Positions 30,177-40,341 of a stretch of DNA of 64,000 bases are shown in pieces. Position numbers and translations under genes: made by a program. Below the pieces are notes generated by a model. It worked only from the letters and a program-made list of their open reading frames with translations. It ran no database searches and had not been told where the DNA came from. The DNA is taken from the NCBI RefSeq assembly GCF_900169565.1, contig NZ_LT828648.1, forward strand, positions 3,260,501 through 3,324,500. Direction: 5' to 3'. Origin of the DNA: Nitrospira japonica. GTDB taxonomy: Bacteria; Nitrospirota; Nitrospiria; Nitrospirales; Nitrospiraceae. How positions within the stretch are numbered: the first letter of the stretch is position 1; every line of letters starts with the position of its first letter.

Positions 30177-30419
30177 GTGACGTGGAAGACGCGCATACTA
30201 CGGCACCGCCTGTCGGTAATGGCGATTCTCGGCACCCTCATTCTTATCTCCAGTCTCATTTACCTCTGGACACCGGCCGGACAACCTCAACGTCGGACGA
30301 TCAAGGCAGTCGGAACCAGTACATTGGGCCACGGTTCTCCCCCGGCGACCATTCCTCAACATTCCACGGCCACCGGCGAGGACGGCATGATGACCCAGAA
30401 AACGAGGGGTAACCAGTGA
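30177..30419 (+). CDS. Small single-pass membrane protein (start uncertain)
   Basis: One strong transmembrane helix (VMAILGTLILISSLIYLW) is followed by a short Ser/Thr/Gly-rich tail. The start shown is a GTG at 30177; an ATG at 30219 directly at the helix or an upstream ATG at 30048 (which would overlap citrate synthase) are alternatives. The stop overlaps the GTG of the next gene (GTGA), arguing that both are translated together. Function unknown. Confidence 0.5.
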   Translation: MTWKTRILRHRLSVMAILGTLILISSLIYLWTPAGQPQRRTIKAVGTSTLGHGSPPATIPQHSTATGEDGMMTQKTRGNQ

Positions 30420-30799
30420 GAGCCTTTCTGTGTGCGGCACTCGGTGCGGCTCTTCTCGTCGGCAGCGCCAATGCGGCGTCCGGCGAGGACGACTTGTTGA
30501 TCTTCGCCGTCGTCAGCGCCCCGCCCAAAGACCGATCCCGCGTGGCGGTAAAGGCATCGGTCAATGACACGGTCTCGGATACGAAGCTGCTGGCCTCCGA
30601 ATCCATTTTGAACAACCTCATCTGGAAAAAGCTGGAAATCTGTCATGCCCTCCGGATCGAGGGCACCAAAGCCGCCGACGGATACAAGGTGGTGACCGTC
30701 CGGGTCATCGATGCCAGCATGCTTCCGATGACGTTGCAATCCTTTGCCGGGGATTGCCTCATCAAAAAGGCCATCGAGATCGCGCCGTTGGTGGATTAA
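30416..30799 (+). CDS. Small secreted protein, 127 aa
   Basis: Begins with a GTG overlapping the previous stop. A clear signal peptide (FLCAALGAALLVGSANAAS) precedes a ~105-residue domain. The mature part alternates beta and helix (LLIFAVVSAPPKDRSRVAVKA, NNLIWKKLEICHALR, YKVVTVRVIDASMLP) and contains two cysteines that could form a periplasmic disulfide. I do not recognise the family. Probably periplasmic and paired with the preceding membrane protein. Confidence 0.7.
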   Translation: MRAFLCAALGAALLVGSANAASGEDDLLIFAVVSAPPKDRSRVAVKASVNDTVSDTKLLASESILNNLIWKKLEICHALRIEGTKAADGYKVVTVRVIDASMLPMTLQSFAGDCLIKKAIEIAPLVD

Positions 30800-30811
30800 G
30801 ACCCCGGAGAA

Positions 30812-31183
30812 TCACGTTGCCCGGCACTCGAAGCAGCTCGTGGGTTCTTCCGGTGCATCGCACTCGTCTCCGGTCAACGGAAACAGCTGCTCGCAGAGAC
30901 GGCAGGTTCGAATTTCAAAGTACGCCGTGCCCTCCTGATCGATGTCGGTGGGCAACAGCAATTCAAAAGGATCATATCCGATCATCGTCCCATCGGAAAA
31001 TTTGACGACGGCGAGTCGATCGTTGAAGACTTCGAAGACGGCCTCTTGGCCTTTTCGATCGACAAGATGCCCGAGCACGAAGACCGGCTGCCCTTTGCGT
31101 TTGATGCGGAGATCACGCAACGTGCGCTGATCGGTGGTCGCGCAGGAAAATTGACCGCTCGAACTGGTGCCGACAGTGGGCAT
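30812..31183 (-). CDS. Small protein with C-terminal cysteine cluster
   Basis: The N-terminal 85 residues look like a beta-rich domain (GQPVFVLGHLVDRKGQEAVFEVF, RLAVVKFSDGTMIGYDPFELL). The C-terminus has C-x-x-C in TCRLCEQ, then DEC and SCFEC, compatible with a zinc ribbon. No signal peptide. Start ATG has no obvious ribosome site. Function unknown; it converges on the secreted-protein gene with only a 12-nt gap. Confidence 0.65.
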   Translation of the reverse strand: MPTVGTSSSGQFSCATTDQRTLRDLRIKRKGQPVFVLGHLVDRKGQEAVFEVFNDRLAVVKFSDGTMIGYDPFELLLPTDIDQEGTAYFEIRTCRLCEQLFPLTGDECDAPEEPTSCFECRAT

Positions 31184-31274
31184 GGCAAAGACGAAAAAAA
31201 GAACAATTGTTTAGCATGTACCATAGGGGTAAAAATGGCGTCAAGCGAGGATCCACCCGTCAGAAGGAGTCGAC

Positions 31275-31625
31275 ATGCCCGATATGATCATCTATGAGAA
31301 GCCGACCTGTTCGACGTGCCGTCAAGCCGTCCAACTGGCCAAAGACAGTGGGAAATCGTTCAAGACCGTCAACTACTATACGACCCCGTTCACGAAGGCC
31401 AAGCTGACGGCGCTGCTGAAGAAGGGCCGATTATCTGCTCGTGACGTGCTGCGGACGAAGGAGGACGTGTATAGAGAGCTCGGCCTGGCTAAGAAGAATT
31501 TATCCGGCGACGAACTCATCGACTTAATGCTCAAACACCCCGACTTGATTCAACGTCCGATCGTGGAAGCGGGTGACAGGGTGCTTTTGGCCAGGCCGGC
31601 CGACCAAATCAAGCAGCTCTTGTAG
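31275..31625 (+). CDS. ArsC/Spx-family thioredoxin-fold protein
   Basis: 116-residue glutaredoxin-like arsenate-reductase family member with CSTC at residues 12-15 region, KTVNYYTTPFTKAKL, and the C-terminal NLSGDELIDLMLKHPDLIQRPIVEAG that matches the ArsC/YffB arrangement. No arsenic resistance genes adjoin it, so it may act as a general thiol oxidoreductase or regulator rather than as a dedicated arsenate reductase. TTGTTT...TAAAAA with a 17-nt spacer lies just upstream as a weak promoter candidate. Confidence 0.85.
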   Translation: MPDMIIYEKPTCSTCRQAVQLAKDSGKSFKTVNYYTTPFTKAKLTALLKKGRLSARDVLRTKEDVYRELGLAKKNLSGDELIDLMLKHPDLIQRPIVEAGDRVLLARPADQIKQLL

Positions 31626-31724
31626 CAGGGTTCACGCTCCGGCCGGCCTCGTGCCGGCAGTCGGAGTCCTCAACGCATGGCAGGAGCCGCTTTCCGCTGG
31701 ATCAACCAGCGCAGCCTCGCCCGG

Positions 31725-32936
31725 TCATCCCGTACCATCCGGCTTGAACAACAAAGTCCCCGAGCGACTCACCCGCACCGTTACCTCGCCGTTCAACACT
31801 TGCTGGATCAAATTTCCCGCCACTTCCCGACGCCATCCGCGCAAGAGAGGAAGAGCGATTTCGCTCTTTTTCTCCCTGGCCTCGACCAATGCTTGAATGT
31901 CGGCACTGGTCGCAAGCAAGGTCGGAGCGATTTCCGCTTCCGCCGCACGGGCCTTTAGGACGGCTTGAAGAAACTCGACGACCCCGACGGACTCAGGTTC
32001 AGATCGCCTTTCCACCGGCACTTGCGGCCACGCCGAGGGAGGCAGGGCCAGTGAGCGTTCCACCGTTTTTACAATGTGTTCGCCGTTACGTTCGACCTCG
32101 GAACTGTGGACTCCTCTGAGGGTCTTGAGTTCATTCACGGTCCTCGGCGGATGCCGGGCCAATTGCAACAGGACTTCATCCCTCAGTACCCGTCCCCGCG
32201 GTACATTGCGGCGCTTGGCCTCGCTTTCACGCCAGGCGGCCAGATCACGAAGCACGGCGGCGTACTTGGGCTTGAGCCCTTCCCAGCCCCTGATTCGCTG
32301 ATAGCGTTCAAGCGGATCCCGGCCCTTCTCACCCACGACCGACTCCAGTCGGGCGAACTCTTCGTGGGCCCATTCCAATCGGCCCAACGCCGAAAGCTTC
32401 CTGACGAGATGCGCATGAATCGGAAGAAGGAACTGAACGTCCTCGGCCGCGTAGGCGATCTGATCGTGCGAAAGCGGGCGCGCACTCCAGTTGGTGAAGG
32501 TGTGGGCCTTCGCGAGCCTGGTGCCGACGATGCGCTGCACCAGATTCGCATACGCAGATTGAGCGCCGAATCCCAACATTGCGGCGGCAATCTGCGTATC
32601 GAAAAACGGCTTCGGAATCTCTCCGGCATGCACCGCGAACAGATCCAAATCCTGCCGGCCGGCATGGACGATCTTGTTCACTCCCGGATTGCCGATGAGT
32701 TCCCAGAACATGTCGAGCGGACCGTCGGCCTGCACGGCGGGAAAGTCGATGACCGCCGAAAGCCCGGACGAGGCGATCTGAATGAGTTCGAGCTTGGGAA
32801 CGAAACTCTCTTCCCCGACGAACTCGGTGTCGAGGGCAAGCTCCGCGCTGGCCTGCAGCTGGTGGCATAGCCGTTCGAGATCCGCGCGCGTGGTGATGTA
32901 AACGGGCTCGCTTGGTGTGGTCACGCTCTGATTCAT
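31725..32936 (-). CDS. rnd: Ribonuclease D-like 3'-5' exonuclease
   Basis: DEDDy exonuclease involved in tRNA 3' processing. The first motif is LDTEFVGEESFVPKLELIQI, the second is NKIVHAGRQDLDLF, and the third lies in SHDQIAYAAEDVQFLLPIH with the tyrosine. An HRDC domain follows in the middle (LARHPPRTVNELKTLRGV). Length 403 aa is normal. Its ATG overlaps the stop of the upstream J-domain gene by 4 nt. Confidence 0.92.
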   Translation of the reverse strand: MNQSVTTPSEPVYITTRADLERLCHQLQASAELALDTEFVGEESFVPKLELIQIASSGLSAVIDFPAVQADGPLDMFWELIGNPGVNKIVHAGRQDLDLFAVHAGEIPKPFFDTQIAAAMLGFGAQSAYANLVQRIVGTRLAKAHTFTNWSARPLSHDQIAYAAEDVQFLLPIHAHLVRKLSALGRLEWAHEEFARLESVVGEKGRDPLERYQRIRGWEGLKPKYAAVLRDLAAWRESEAKRRNVPRGRVLRDEVLLQLARHPPRTVNELKTLRGVHSSEVERNGEHIVKTVERSLALPPSAWPQVPVERRSEPESVGVVEFLQAVLKARAAEAEIAPTLLATSADIQALVEAREKKSEIALPLLRGWRREVAGNLIQQVLNGEVTVRVSRSGTLLFKPDGTG

Positions 32937-33520
32937 TCCGCTGGGCTGTACGGTCGATCCGGCGGCCTCATCGGTTCGGTATTGGTGAGACTGAGATACT
33001 CCTTGAGGAACTGGTAAGCCTCCAGCATGCGGCGGAGTTCCGGCTCGGAGCTGCGATCTCCCTGGTTCGCGTCGGGATGGAGCTGTTTCGCCTTGTGGCG
33101 AAACGCCGTCGTGACGTCGGCCAGCGAGCTTCCGAACTCGACGCCCATAATGGCATAGGCGTCCACGGCATTGTTGACACTCGAGCTCTGCGAGAGATCC
33201 CCGCCCCCGCCGCCTGCCGCTTTCAACATGTCCGCCAGGTTGAGCTTCCGCCGCCGCCGCCTGGGGCGTTCCCGAATCTCGCTGTCCAGGTCATCCCAAC
33301 GATCCTCGACAAATTCCAACCGCGACTCCAGACGCATGGCGCCTGACAGATCGGACACGCCTTCCAATTCCTCTTCGATCTGGAGCAGCGACTTGACGAT
33401 CTCGTCCAGCCCTTGTTCCACGCGAAAATAGCTGTCGACACGTTCCTGCATCATGGTATCCACGGCACAATCCATACTTTCCTCGGTTTTCGAGCGGAGC
33501 GAACTGATGCGTTTTTGCAT
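32933..33520 (-). CDS. Protein with C-terminal J domain
   Basis: ATG 33520 was chosen because AGGAG (33525-33529, complement) lies at a good distance; earlier ATGs exist. The first ~85 residues are strongly helical, probably coiled coil (EQGLDEIVKSLLQIEEELEG, RLEFVEDRWDDLDSE), followed by a basic RRRRR patch. The last ~60 residues are a J domain (DAYAIMGVEFGSSLADVTTAF, HPD at about 148-150, EAYQFLKEYL), so the protein should recruit a DnaK partner. It is coupled to rnd by a 4-nt overlap; a joint role is an inference. Confidence 0.8.
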   Translation of the reverse strand: MQKRISSLRSKTEESMDCAVDTMMQERVDSYFRVEQGLDEIVKSLLQIEEELEGVSDLSGAMRLESRLEFVEDRWDDLDSEIRERPRRRRRKLNLADMLKAAGGGGGDLSQSSSVNNAVDAYAIMGVEFGSSLADVTTAFRHKAKQLHPDANQGDRSSEPELRRMLEAYQFLKEYLSLTNTEPMRPPDRPYSPAE

Positions 33521-33640
33521 CCCGCTCCTGAATTTCATGTACTTACCCGCCGAAAATGGCATACACATCCCGTGGGGTTTGCAAACGCCGCGCATTCTAG
33601 CATAGGCGGCCCAGTGGTCAGAAGCGCGGAGATGGACCCT

Positions 33641-35083
33641 TCACGTCGAAGAGAACTGATCACCGATCTTGTTGCGGCGCCGTGCCACACCGGTTTCGTG
33701 CGCAGCGGCGGAGACCGCTTTGGCCACTTTCGGCACCACTTCCTTATCGAAGACACTGGGAATGATATAGTCTTCGGTCAACGTTGTACGGGGAATCGAC
33801 TCGGCCAATGCCTTGGCGGCGGCAAGTTTCATCGGTTCGTTGATCGCCACCGCTTGCACATCCAACGCGCCGCGGAAAATTCCGGGGAACGCCAGGGCAT
33901 TGTTGATCTGATTGGGAAAATCCGACCGGCCCGTCGCGAAGATGCGACAATGTGACGCGGCCAACTCCGGCGATACCTCCGGGTCGGGATTGGCCATCGC
34001 GAACACGATCCGATCCGAAGCCATCAGATCGAGGTCTTCAGCCTTCAAGAGATTTCCGACGGATAAACCGATGAATACGTCGGCTCCCCTGAGAGCGTCT
34101 TGGAGCGTGCCGGCCGGCTGCAGCGGCGTCAGACAGGACAGGAGATCCTGGCGGCAGGCACGCAGGCGTTCACCATCCCCTTGCAAAATGATTCCCGGTT
34201 TATCGCAGCCCACCAGATGCGATACCCCTGCCGCCAGCAGCATTCGGCAGCAAGCCGTACCGGCGGCACCAAGACCATTGACGACGACCCACACGTCCTC
34301 GATCGCTTTACCGACGACCGCAAGCGCATTGGTGAGAGCCGCGAGAATCACCACCGCGGTGCCATGTTGATCATCGTGCATCAGCGGGATCGCCAACGAC
34401 TCCTTCAGACGCCGCTCGATCTCAAAACAGCGCGGCGCGCTGATATCCTCTAGATTGATGGCGCCGAAACCCGGAGCAATCGCTTGAACCGTTCGTACCA
34501 CTGCATCTACTTCCTGCGTATCAAGACAAATCGGCCAGGCATCGATGCCGGCCAGTTCCCGGAACAACATGGCCTTGCCTTCCATGACCGGCAATGCCGC
34601 CTCCGGGCCCAGGTTGCCGAGTCCGAGAACCGCGGATCCATCGGTCACGACCGCCACGCTGTTGCTCTTGGTGGTGAAGGCATAGGCTTTGGATCTGTCC
34701 TTGGCGATCGCCTGTGAAACCCGTCCGACGCCGGGAGTGTAGACCATGGACAGGACATTGCGGGTGTTGATCGGCACCTTGCTCTGTACCTGGATCTTCC
34801 CACCCAGATGGAGCAGGAAAATTCGATCGGAGGCCGATAGAACTTTGACGTCAGAAAGCGCTCCAAGGCGCATGAGCACATGCTCGCCATGCGCCTCGTC
34901 GCGAACATCGAACGTCACGTCCCTGATCATGGACGCGCTGGTAGCTGAGACAATGTCGACCGCGCCGAGATTCGCGCCCTCCATCGCCAAGACGGCCGCG
35001 ACATTTGCGAACATGCCCGGCTTGTTGGCCAGTTCAAGGCGAACGGTCAACCGGTAATTGGAATAAGGACCGAGATCGTTCAT
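33641..35083 (-). CDS. Malic enzyme with N-terminal ACT domain
   Basis: Oxidative decarboxylation of malate to pyruvate. The N-terminal ~85 residues are an ACT regulatory domain (RLTVRLELANKPGMFANVAAVL). The catalytic part starts at SMVYTPGVGRVSQAI, with DGSAVLGLGNLGPEAALPVMEGKA and the NAD-binding GLGAAGTAC; FAMANPDPE follows near the end. The ACT-malic enzyme architecture suggests control by a small metabolite. Start chosen at ATG 35083; an in-frame GTG at 35110 is possible and neither has a clear ribosome site. Confidence 0.92.
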   Translation of the reverse strand: MNDLGPYSNYRLTVRLELANKPGMFANVAAVLAMEGANLGAVDIVSATSASMIRDVTFDVRDEAHGEHVLMRLGALSDVKVLSASDRIFLLHLGGKIQVQSKVPINTRNVLSMVYTPGVGRVSQAIAKDRSKAYAFTTKSNSVAVVTDGSAVLGLGNLGPEAALPVMEGKAMLFRELAGIDAWPICLDTQEVDAVVRTVQAIAPGFGAINLEDISAPRCFEIERRLKESLAIPLMHDDQHGTAVVILAALTNALAVVGKAIEDVWVVVNGLGAAGTACCRMLLAAGVSHLVGCDKPGIILQGDGERLRACRQDLLSCLTPLQPAGTLQDALRGADVFIGLSVGNLLKAEDLDLMASDRIVFAMANPDPEVSPELAASHCRIFATGRSDFPNQINNALAFPGIFRGALDVQAVAINEPMKLAAAKALAESIPRTTLTEDYIIPSVFDKEVVPKVAKAVSAAAHETGVARRRNKIGDQFSST

Positions 35084-35170
35084 GGCCACCGGTCGGGACG
35101 ATGCAGTCACTCATGAGAATACCATAAGAAGGCGATTGTAACGGGCTCGACATTCCCCGACGGAGTTCCA

Positions 35171-38100
35171 ATGCAAGCATGGGATCATGTTTCATTGATC
35201 CCCTCTTCCACGGAATGCTATGGTGAGGAGATGTCCGCGCCGTCTCGTCCCCCTAATCGACTCGTTCACCAGACGAGTCCATATCTGCTTCAGCATGCCC
35301 ATAATCCTGTGGACTGGTTCCCATGGGGGCCCGAAGCTCTCGAGCTTGCCAGGACACGGAACCGCCCGATCCTCTTGTCGATCGGCTATTCCGCATGCCA
35401 TTGGTGCCATGTGATGGAGCGCGAATCGTTCGAAAACGAATCCATCGCCGCGCTGATGAACCGGCACTTCGTGTGCGTCAAAGTGGATCGGGAGGAACGG
35501 CCGGACCTGGATGAAATCTACATGCAGGCCACCGTCAGGCTCAACCGAGGCCAGGGTGGCTGGCCGATGACGGTGTTTCTGACCCCTGAACAGCAGCCGT
35601 TTTTTGCCGGAACCTATTTTCCTCCGGATGACCGATGGGGACGCCCGGGATTTCCCGCCATTTTGAAGAAAATCGCGGAAGTCTGGGAACGAGACTCCGG
35701 TAGCCTTCGCACCCAAGCGCAGGAACTGACCGATCGCTTGACGCAGGAAGCCCATGCCACATTCCCCATGACGGTCAGCGAGACGGTGCTGACTGAGGCG
35801 GTGCGCGAGTTCCGCGATGAATTCGACGCGCGTTACGGCGGATTCGGCTCAGCCCCAAAGTTTCCCCCGGCCGCCGGTCTCTCCTTGTTGCTCCGCTGCC
35901 ATCGGCGCTCCGGCGATCCGAGCATCCTTCAGATGGTCACGAAGACGCTCGATGCCATGTCGGCCGGCGGCATCTACGACCATATCGGAGGAGGATTTGC
36001 ACGGTATTCCACGGACGAACGGTGGCTGGTTCCACACTTCGAGAAAATGCTCTACGACAACGCACTCCTGACCAGATCGTATTTGGAAGCCTTTCAGGTC
36101 ACCGGAAAGGCCGCTTACCGCGCGATCGTCCAGGAAGTGCTCGACTATGTGCTACGCGAAATGACCGGCAAGACCGGAGGTTTCTATTCCTCAACCGACG
36201 CGGATTCAGAAGGAGTCGAAGGCAAGTTCTTCGTATGGACGCCGGCACAGGTCCGCGCCGTTCTGACGAATGAGGAAGATGCAACCCGATTTTGCGCGTG
36301 CTACGACATTACCGAGCAGGGCAATTGGGAGCATCAGAGTATTCCGAACCGACTCCGGCCGATCGAGGAGGTCGCGCGGGAGCTCCGGATTTCCATTGAC
36401 GAACTCCAGAACACTGTCGATCGGTGCCGTCCCCTCCTTTACCAATCCAGGGCACAACGGCAACCTCCCGGACTCGACGACAAAGTGATCACCGCATGGA
36501 ATGGGATGATGCTCGGCACCCTGGCGGAAGCGGGGCGCGTGCTGGGGATGCCGCGATACATCGAGGCATCCAGACGGGCCGCCGACTTTTTGTTGACCGT
36601 TCACCGGACAGCCTCCGGTCGCCTCCTGCGGACGTCACGCAATGAGCACGCCCATCTCGACGGCGTCCTCGAGGATTATGCCTTTCTGGCGGAAGGGCTC
36701 ATTGATTTGTTTGAAGCCTGCGGCATGGACCGCTATCTGTCGGCGGCGCAGTCGCTCGGAGAACTAATCCTGACATCGTTCCGAGACGAGGTACACGGAG
36801 GCTTTTTCACGAGTTCACGCGAGCACGAAACGCTGATCATGCGCAGCCGTGAAGGACCGGACGGCGCCACCCCCAGCGGAAACGCCGTGGCAGCCTTCGT
36901 GCTCGCACGACTCGCACATCATGGTGACCGGCAGGACTTCCGCGAGGCAGCCGTCGGCGCCATTCGCGCCTATGGAAAACAGATCACCCGCTATCCCAAG
37001 GCCTTCGCCAAAAGCCTGGCCGTCGTCGATTTCGTGACGGAAGGTCCCCTTGAAATCGCATTGGTCGGTCGTGAAATGGATCCGGCACTGCAGAGCTTCA
37101 CGGACGCGCTACGTTCAATCTACTTGCCCAATCGGATTCTTGCCGTGACGCATCAGGTGGACGGGACATCAACGCATCCACTCTTGGCCGGCAAGACCAC
37201 GGTCAATGGAACGACGGCGCTCTACCTATGCCGTGATTTTACCTGCCAGCGTCCCATTACGGATCCAGGCGAAACAGTCGCCGCAGTCCATACTGCGCAG
37301 AAGCCCTCTTCGGCAAACGCGGGGGACCGATCTCTCAATGGACAGATGCTCGCCGGCTTCGCAACGGCGGAAGGAACCGCCAAGTATGCCGCACGGCAGG
37401 TCAATCATCCCAACGCACCTCCCGGGTTGGAAAACGGTTACGTCCCGTTCGGGGCAACCGGTCTCACCGTGTCCAAAGTCGGTTTCGGCACATACCGCAT
37501 CGATATGAGCGACAGGGAATACACTCTCGCCTTAGAAACAGCGCTGCGAAACGGCGTGAACTTAATCGATACTTCCACCAATTACATGGACGGCGACAGC
37601 GAGCGAGTCATCGGTCTTGCCATACGACGTCTGAACGCGGAAGAGGCTCTGTCCCGTTCCGAACTCATCATGGTCTCAAAGATCGGATATGTTCAGGGCC
37701 AGACTTTGGCCCGGGCCACGGCCCGAGAGCAATCCGGAACCCCGTATCCTGACATGGTCAAATACGGCGAGGGGATCTGGCATTGCATTCATCCCGAGTT
37801 TCTCGCCGACCAGTTGACGGCCTCGCTCGACCGGCTGGGATTGCAAGGATTGGACGTCTGCCTATTGCACAACCCAGAATACTTCCTATCGGAGGCAGGA
37901 CGTCGCAAGGACGCGAATCTGGAAGAGATACGCGAGAGCTTTTATCGACGGATACAGGATGCATTCGCATTTTTCGAATCGCAAGTGGCGCTCGGTCGAA
38001 TCCGTTGGTACGGTGTCTCCTCCAATTCCGTCGCGTCCGAAGCCGACGCCACGGATGCCACGTCGCTTTCTCGCTTTCTGGCCGCTGCGGAGGCAGCGGC

Positions 38101-38914
38101 GGCCTCACAGGGGCAATCCCAGCACCACTTCGCCGTGCTGCAATGTCCCATGAATCTCTTTGAGGCGGGCCCGCTGCGTACTCACAACACCGGAAATGGC
38201 CTGCAACAAACGGTCTTGAGTTTGGCCGGGCAAAGCCGCCTGGCGGTATTGGTGAACCGGCCGTTGAATGCCATGGCTGATCCGAAAGGCGGAATGTTAC
38301 GGCTGGCTGACCTTCCCCACGAAGGCCATCCAGTTGATGTGGAAACTCAAGTGAAGAAGGTCGGACAACTGGAGCAGGAGTACCGCGACACGCTGGCGTC
38401 TTCGATTTCCAATCCGCAGCAGGGTCTACAGCCAACCGACTTTTTCAATTGGGCGACCGAACTGAAACCACTGGAGGGACGCCTTCACGGCCTGGAACAT
38501 TGGGAGCAGATCGAGCACCAAGTGATTGCTCCTCATGTAAACCAAACCATGCAGGCGGTGCCGCGCCTGCTGGCTCCAGAGATGGCGGATCGATGGGAAG
38601 AATGGCGGGAACGTTATGTCCCTGAGCTCTTGAATTTGCTTCGCGGTCTGCGGCATCACGCCACGGAAAAAAGCCGCCAGCGAAGGCTGGCCGTCACCGC
38701 ACTGCTCGACCCCCTTCTCCCGGAAAACCGGCGCATGGAGTCGCTCTCTCGTAAGGCCCTCTGGATCGTCAGCAGCACCCCAGGTGTGACTTGCGTGCTC
38801 AATGGGATGCGATCACCGTCGTATGTGAAAGACTCTATCGAGGTGCTTCGGTGGGCGAATCTAGCGCAGGCACATTCAATATACGACCGGATGCCAGCTT
38901 CAACGGACGTGTAA
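35171..38914 (+). CDS. Fusion of DUF255/YyaL thioredoxin-like protein with an aldo/keto reductase
   Basis: A single 1247-codon frame. Residues ~21-180 are the DUF255 thioredoxin-like domain ([20 protein letters not shown] and C76-H-W-C79). Residues ~200-690 are the six-hairpin (N-acylglucosamine epimerase-like) part of the YyaL/SPATA20 family ([34 protein letters not shown]). After a ~60-residue linker, residues ~755-1240 form an aldo/keto reductase with the tetrad in [11 protein letters not shown] (Asp, Tyr), MVSKIGY (Lys) and LLHNPE (His). The two halves are normally separate proteins. GGAG before ATG 35171 supports that start. Cytoplasmic; substrate unknown. It faces the polysaccharide locus tail-to-tail with 2 nt between stops. 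Confidence 0.9.
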   Translation: MQAWDHVSLIPSSTECYGEEMSAPSRPPNRLVHQTSPYLLQHAHNPVDWFPWGPEALELARTRNRPILLSIGYSACHWCHVMERESFENESIAALMNRHFVCVKVDREERPDLDEIYMQATVRLNRGQGGWPMTVFLTPEQQPFFAGTYFPPDDRWGRPGFPAILKKIAEVWERDSGSLRTQAQELTDRLTQEAHATFPMTVSETVLTEAVREFRDEFDARYGGFGSAPKFPPAAGLSLLLRCHRRSGDPSILQMVTKTLDAMSAGGIYDHIGGGFARYSTDERWLVPHFEKMLYDNALLTRSYLEAFQVTGKAAYRAIVQEVLDYVLREMTGKTGGFYSSTDADSEGVEGKFFVWTPAQVRAVLTNEEDATRFCACYDITEQGNWEHQSIPNRLRPIEEVARELRISIDELQNTVDRCRPLLYQSRAQRQPPGLDDKVITAWNGMMLGTLAEAGRVLGMPRYIEASRRAADFLLTVHRTASGRLLRTSRNEHAHLDGVLEDYAFLAEGLIDLFEACGMDRYLSAAQSLGELILTSFRDEVHGGFFTSSREHETLIMRSREGPDGATPSGNAVAAFVLARLAHHGDRQDFREAAVGAIRAYGKQITRYPKAFAKSLAVVDFVTEGPLEIALVGREMDPALQSFTDALRSIYLPNRILAVTHQVDGTSTHPLLAGKTTVNGTTALYLCRDFTCQRPITDPGETVAAVHTAQKPSSANAGDRSLNGQMLAGFATAEGTAKYAARQVNHPNAPPGLENGYVPFGATGLTVSKVGFGTYRIDMSDREYTLALETALRNGVNLIDTSTNYMDGDSERVIGLAIRRLNAEEALSRSELIMVSKIGYVQGQTLARATAREQSGTPYPDMVKYGEGIWHCIHPEFLADQLTASLDRLGLQGLDVCLLHNPEYFLSEAGRRKDANLEEIRESFYRRIQDAFAFFESQVALGRIRWYGVSSNSVASEADATDATSLSRFLAAAEAAAASQGQSQHHFAVLQCPMNLFEAGPLRTHNTGNGLQQTVLSLAGQSRLAVLVNRPLNAMADPKGGMLRLADLPHEGHPVDVETQVKKVGQLEQEYRDTLASSISNPQQGLQPTDFFNWATELKPLEGRLHGLEHWEQIEHQVIAPHVNQTMQAVPRLLAPEMADRWEEWRERYVPELLNLLRGLRHHATEKSRQRRLAVTALLDPLLPENRRMESLSRKALWIVSSTPGVTCVLNGMRSPSYVKDSIEVLRWANLAQAHSIYDRMPASTDV

Positions 38915-38916
38915 TG

Positions 38917-40308
38917 TTACTTGTGGCTGCTAATCAGGCGCTGCAAATTTCCAATCCATGAGACGTCCTCGTCGGCCGACGCCTTCCCCTGTTTCTTGAG
39001 CCGGGGTCGGCCTCCCAGGTCCCTGGCGCGAAATGCCGCATCTCGGTAGTGGGAATTCGCTTGAGCGACCCGGCGATAGAGCAACATCGCCTCTTCCTGC
39101 TGGCCCGTCGCCTCCAACGTTCTCGCGAGAAAATATTGCACGTCCAGCACTTCTTTTCCCGACGCCGACTGATCGTTCAATGCCGTGCGAAAGGCATGCA
39201 GCGCTCCATCCGTGTTTCCCATCGCCCTATGACAGAGACCGATCTGGGCATAGGCCCGCAGCCAATAGGCGGGGTTCTTGGCCACCCGCTCGAATATTTC
39301 CACCGCTTCATCCAATCGTCCTGTCTTTTTCAGCTCCAGCGCCTCGTCATAATCGATTCCCGGTAGCCGTTCCCGCCTCATGATCGATGTATCCGCATTT
39401 GAAACGGCCGCCTGGGCAGCCGGAAGGGCGGTCTCGATTTCTGCCGCATCCTCGGGAGCGTTGGCCAGAGTGACCAGATCTTCCTTGCCGGCCAGGGGAA
39501 GAATTCCTCCCCTACCCCGATCCAAAGCAGCCTGCGCGACGATCTTCGATGTGATGACTCTCTTCTGCTCGGCAAAACCATAGGTCAAGGCGATATCGCA
39601 TACCTGATTGATGAGTCGTGGATTCCCACGTGTCAGGCGATGCACCAAGGCGCACGCTCTTTTAGTGAAAAGGCCGGTCTGTCCCCCTGCAACCTGAAGT
39701 CGGTGACTGATGACATTGGCCGTATCGACGTCGGTCAACGGCTCGAGATGATAGTCCGCCACGATCCGTTGCGCGAATTGACTCATGTCGATGCGTTTCA
39801 GCAACAACTGCAGATCCGGCTGACCCGAAAGAATGATCTGGAGCTTCAGCTGCTTGCCGTCGTTCATATTGGACAACAACCGCAATTCCTCCAACAGCTC
39901 GGCACCGAGACTCTGCGCTTCGTCGATGATCAAAATGACCCGGCGGTGCTGGCGGGACTCCTGGCTGAGGAACTCAGAAAAGATGTGATACGCCTCAACG
40001 GGATCCAATCGCTTCTTCGCCAATCCCAGCGACAGAAGAATCCAAGGCAGCAAGTGCTCAACGTCATAGCGCGCGTTGGTCACCAGACCGATCGAAAACT
40101 TCCCGCGATGCTCGGACATGAGTTTTTGCAAGAGTGACGTCTTTCCCATGCCCGGATCCCCGGTCAACACCACGAACGGAGCCTGGCTCAGCAAACCGTA
40201 TTCCAGCAAGCTGTAGGCTGCGCGATGCGTCGACCCGGCATACAGGAAGTCGCTGTCGGGCAACAGCGCGAAGGGTTTCGTCTTGAGACTGTAAAATGAT
40301 TCGTACAT
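38917..40308 (-). CDS. PEP-CTERM-locus-type AAA ATPase with C-terminal TPR domain
   Basis: Related to the ExeA/GspA-like 'secretion ATPase' found in exosortase loci. It starts MYESFYSLKTKPFALLPD; Walker A is LTGDPGMGKTSLL and Walker B LIIDEAQSLG, followed by LSGQPDLQLLL (about residues 1-270). A linker leads to TPR units from ~320 on (YDEALELKKTGRLDEAVEIF, AYAQIGLCHRAMGN). GGGAG before ATG 40308 decides the start. The TPR tail is clearly homologous to the separate protein at 62898-63413. Last gene of the export/sorting block. Confidence 0.9.
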   Translation of the reverse strand: MYESFYSLKTKPFALLPDSDFLYAGSTHRAAYSLLEYGLLSQAPFVVLTGDPGMGKTSLLQKLMSEHRGKFSIGLVTNARYDVEHLLPWILLSLGLAKKRLDPVEAYHIFSEFLSQESRQHRRVILIIDEAQSLGAELLEELRLLSNMNDGKQLKLQIILSGQPDLQLLLKRIDMSQFAQRIVADYHLEPLTDVDTANVISHRLQVAGGQTGLFTKRACALVHRLTRGNPRLINQVCDIALTYGFAEQKRVITSKIVAQAALDRGRGGILPLAGKEDLVTLANAPEDAAEIETALPAAQAAVSNADTSIMRRERLPGIDYDEALELKKTGRLDEAVEIFERVAKNPAYWLRAYAQIGLCHRAMGNTDGALHAFRTALNDQSASGKEVLDVQYFLARTLEATGQQEEAMLLYRRVAQANSHYRDAAFRARDLGGRPRLKKQGKASADEDVSWIGNLQRLISSHK

Positions 40309-40341
40309 ACGCGGACTCCCGGTCAAATCATCATGAGAGAT

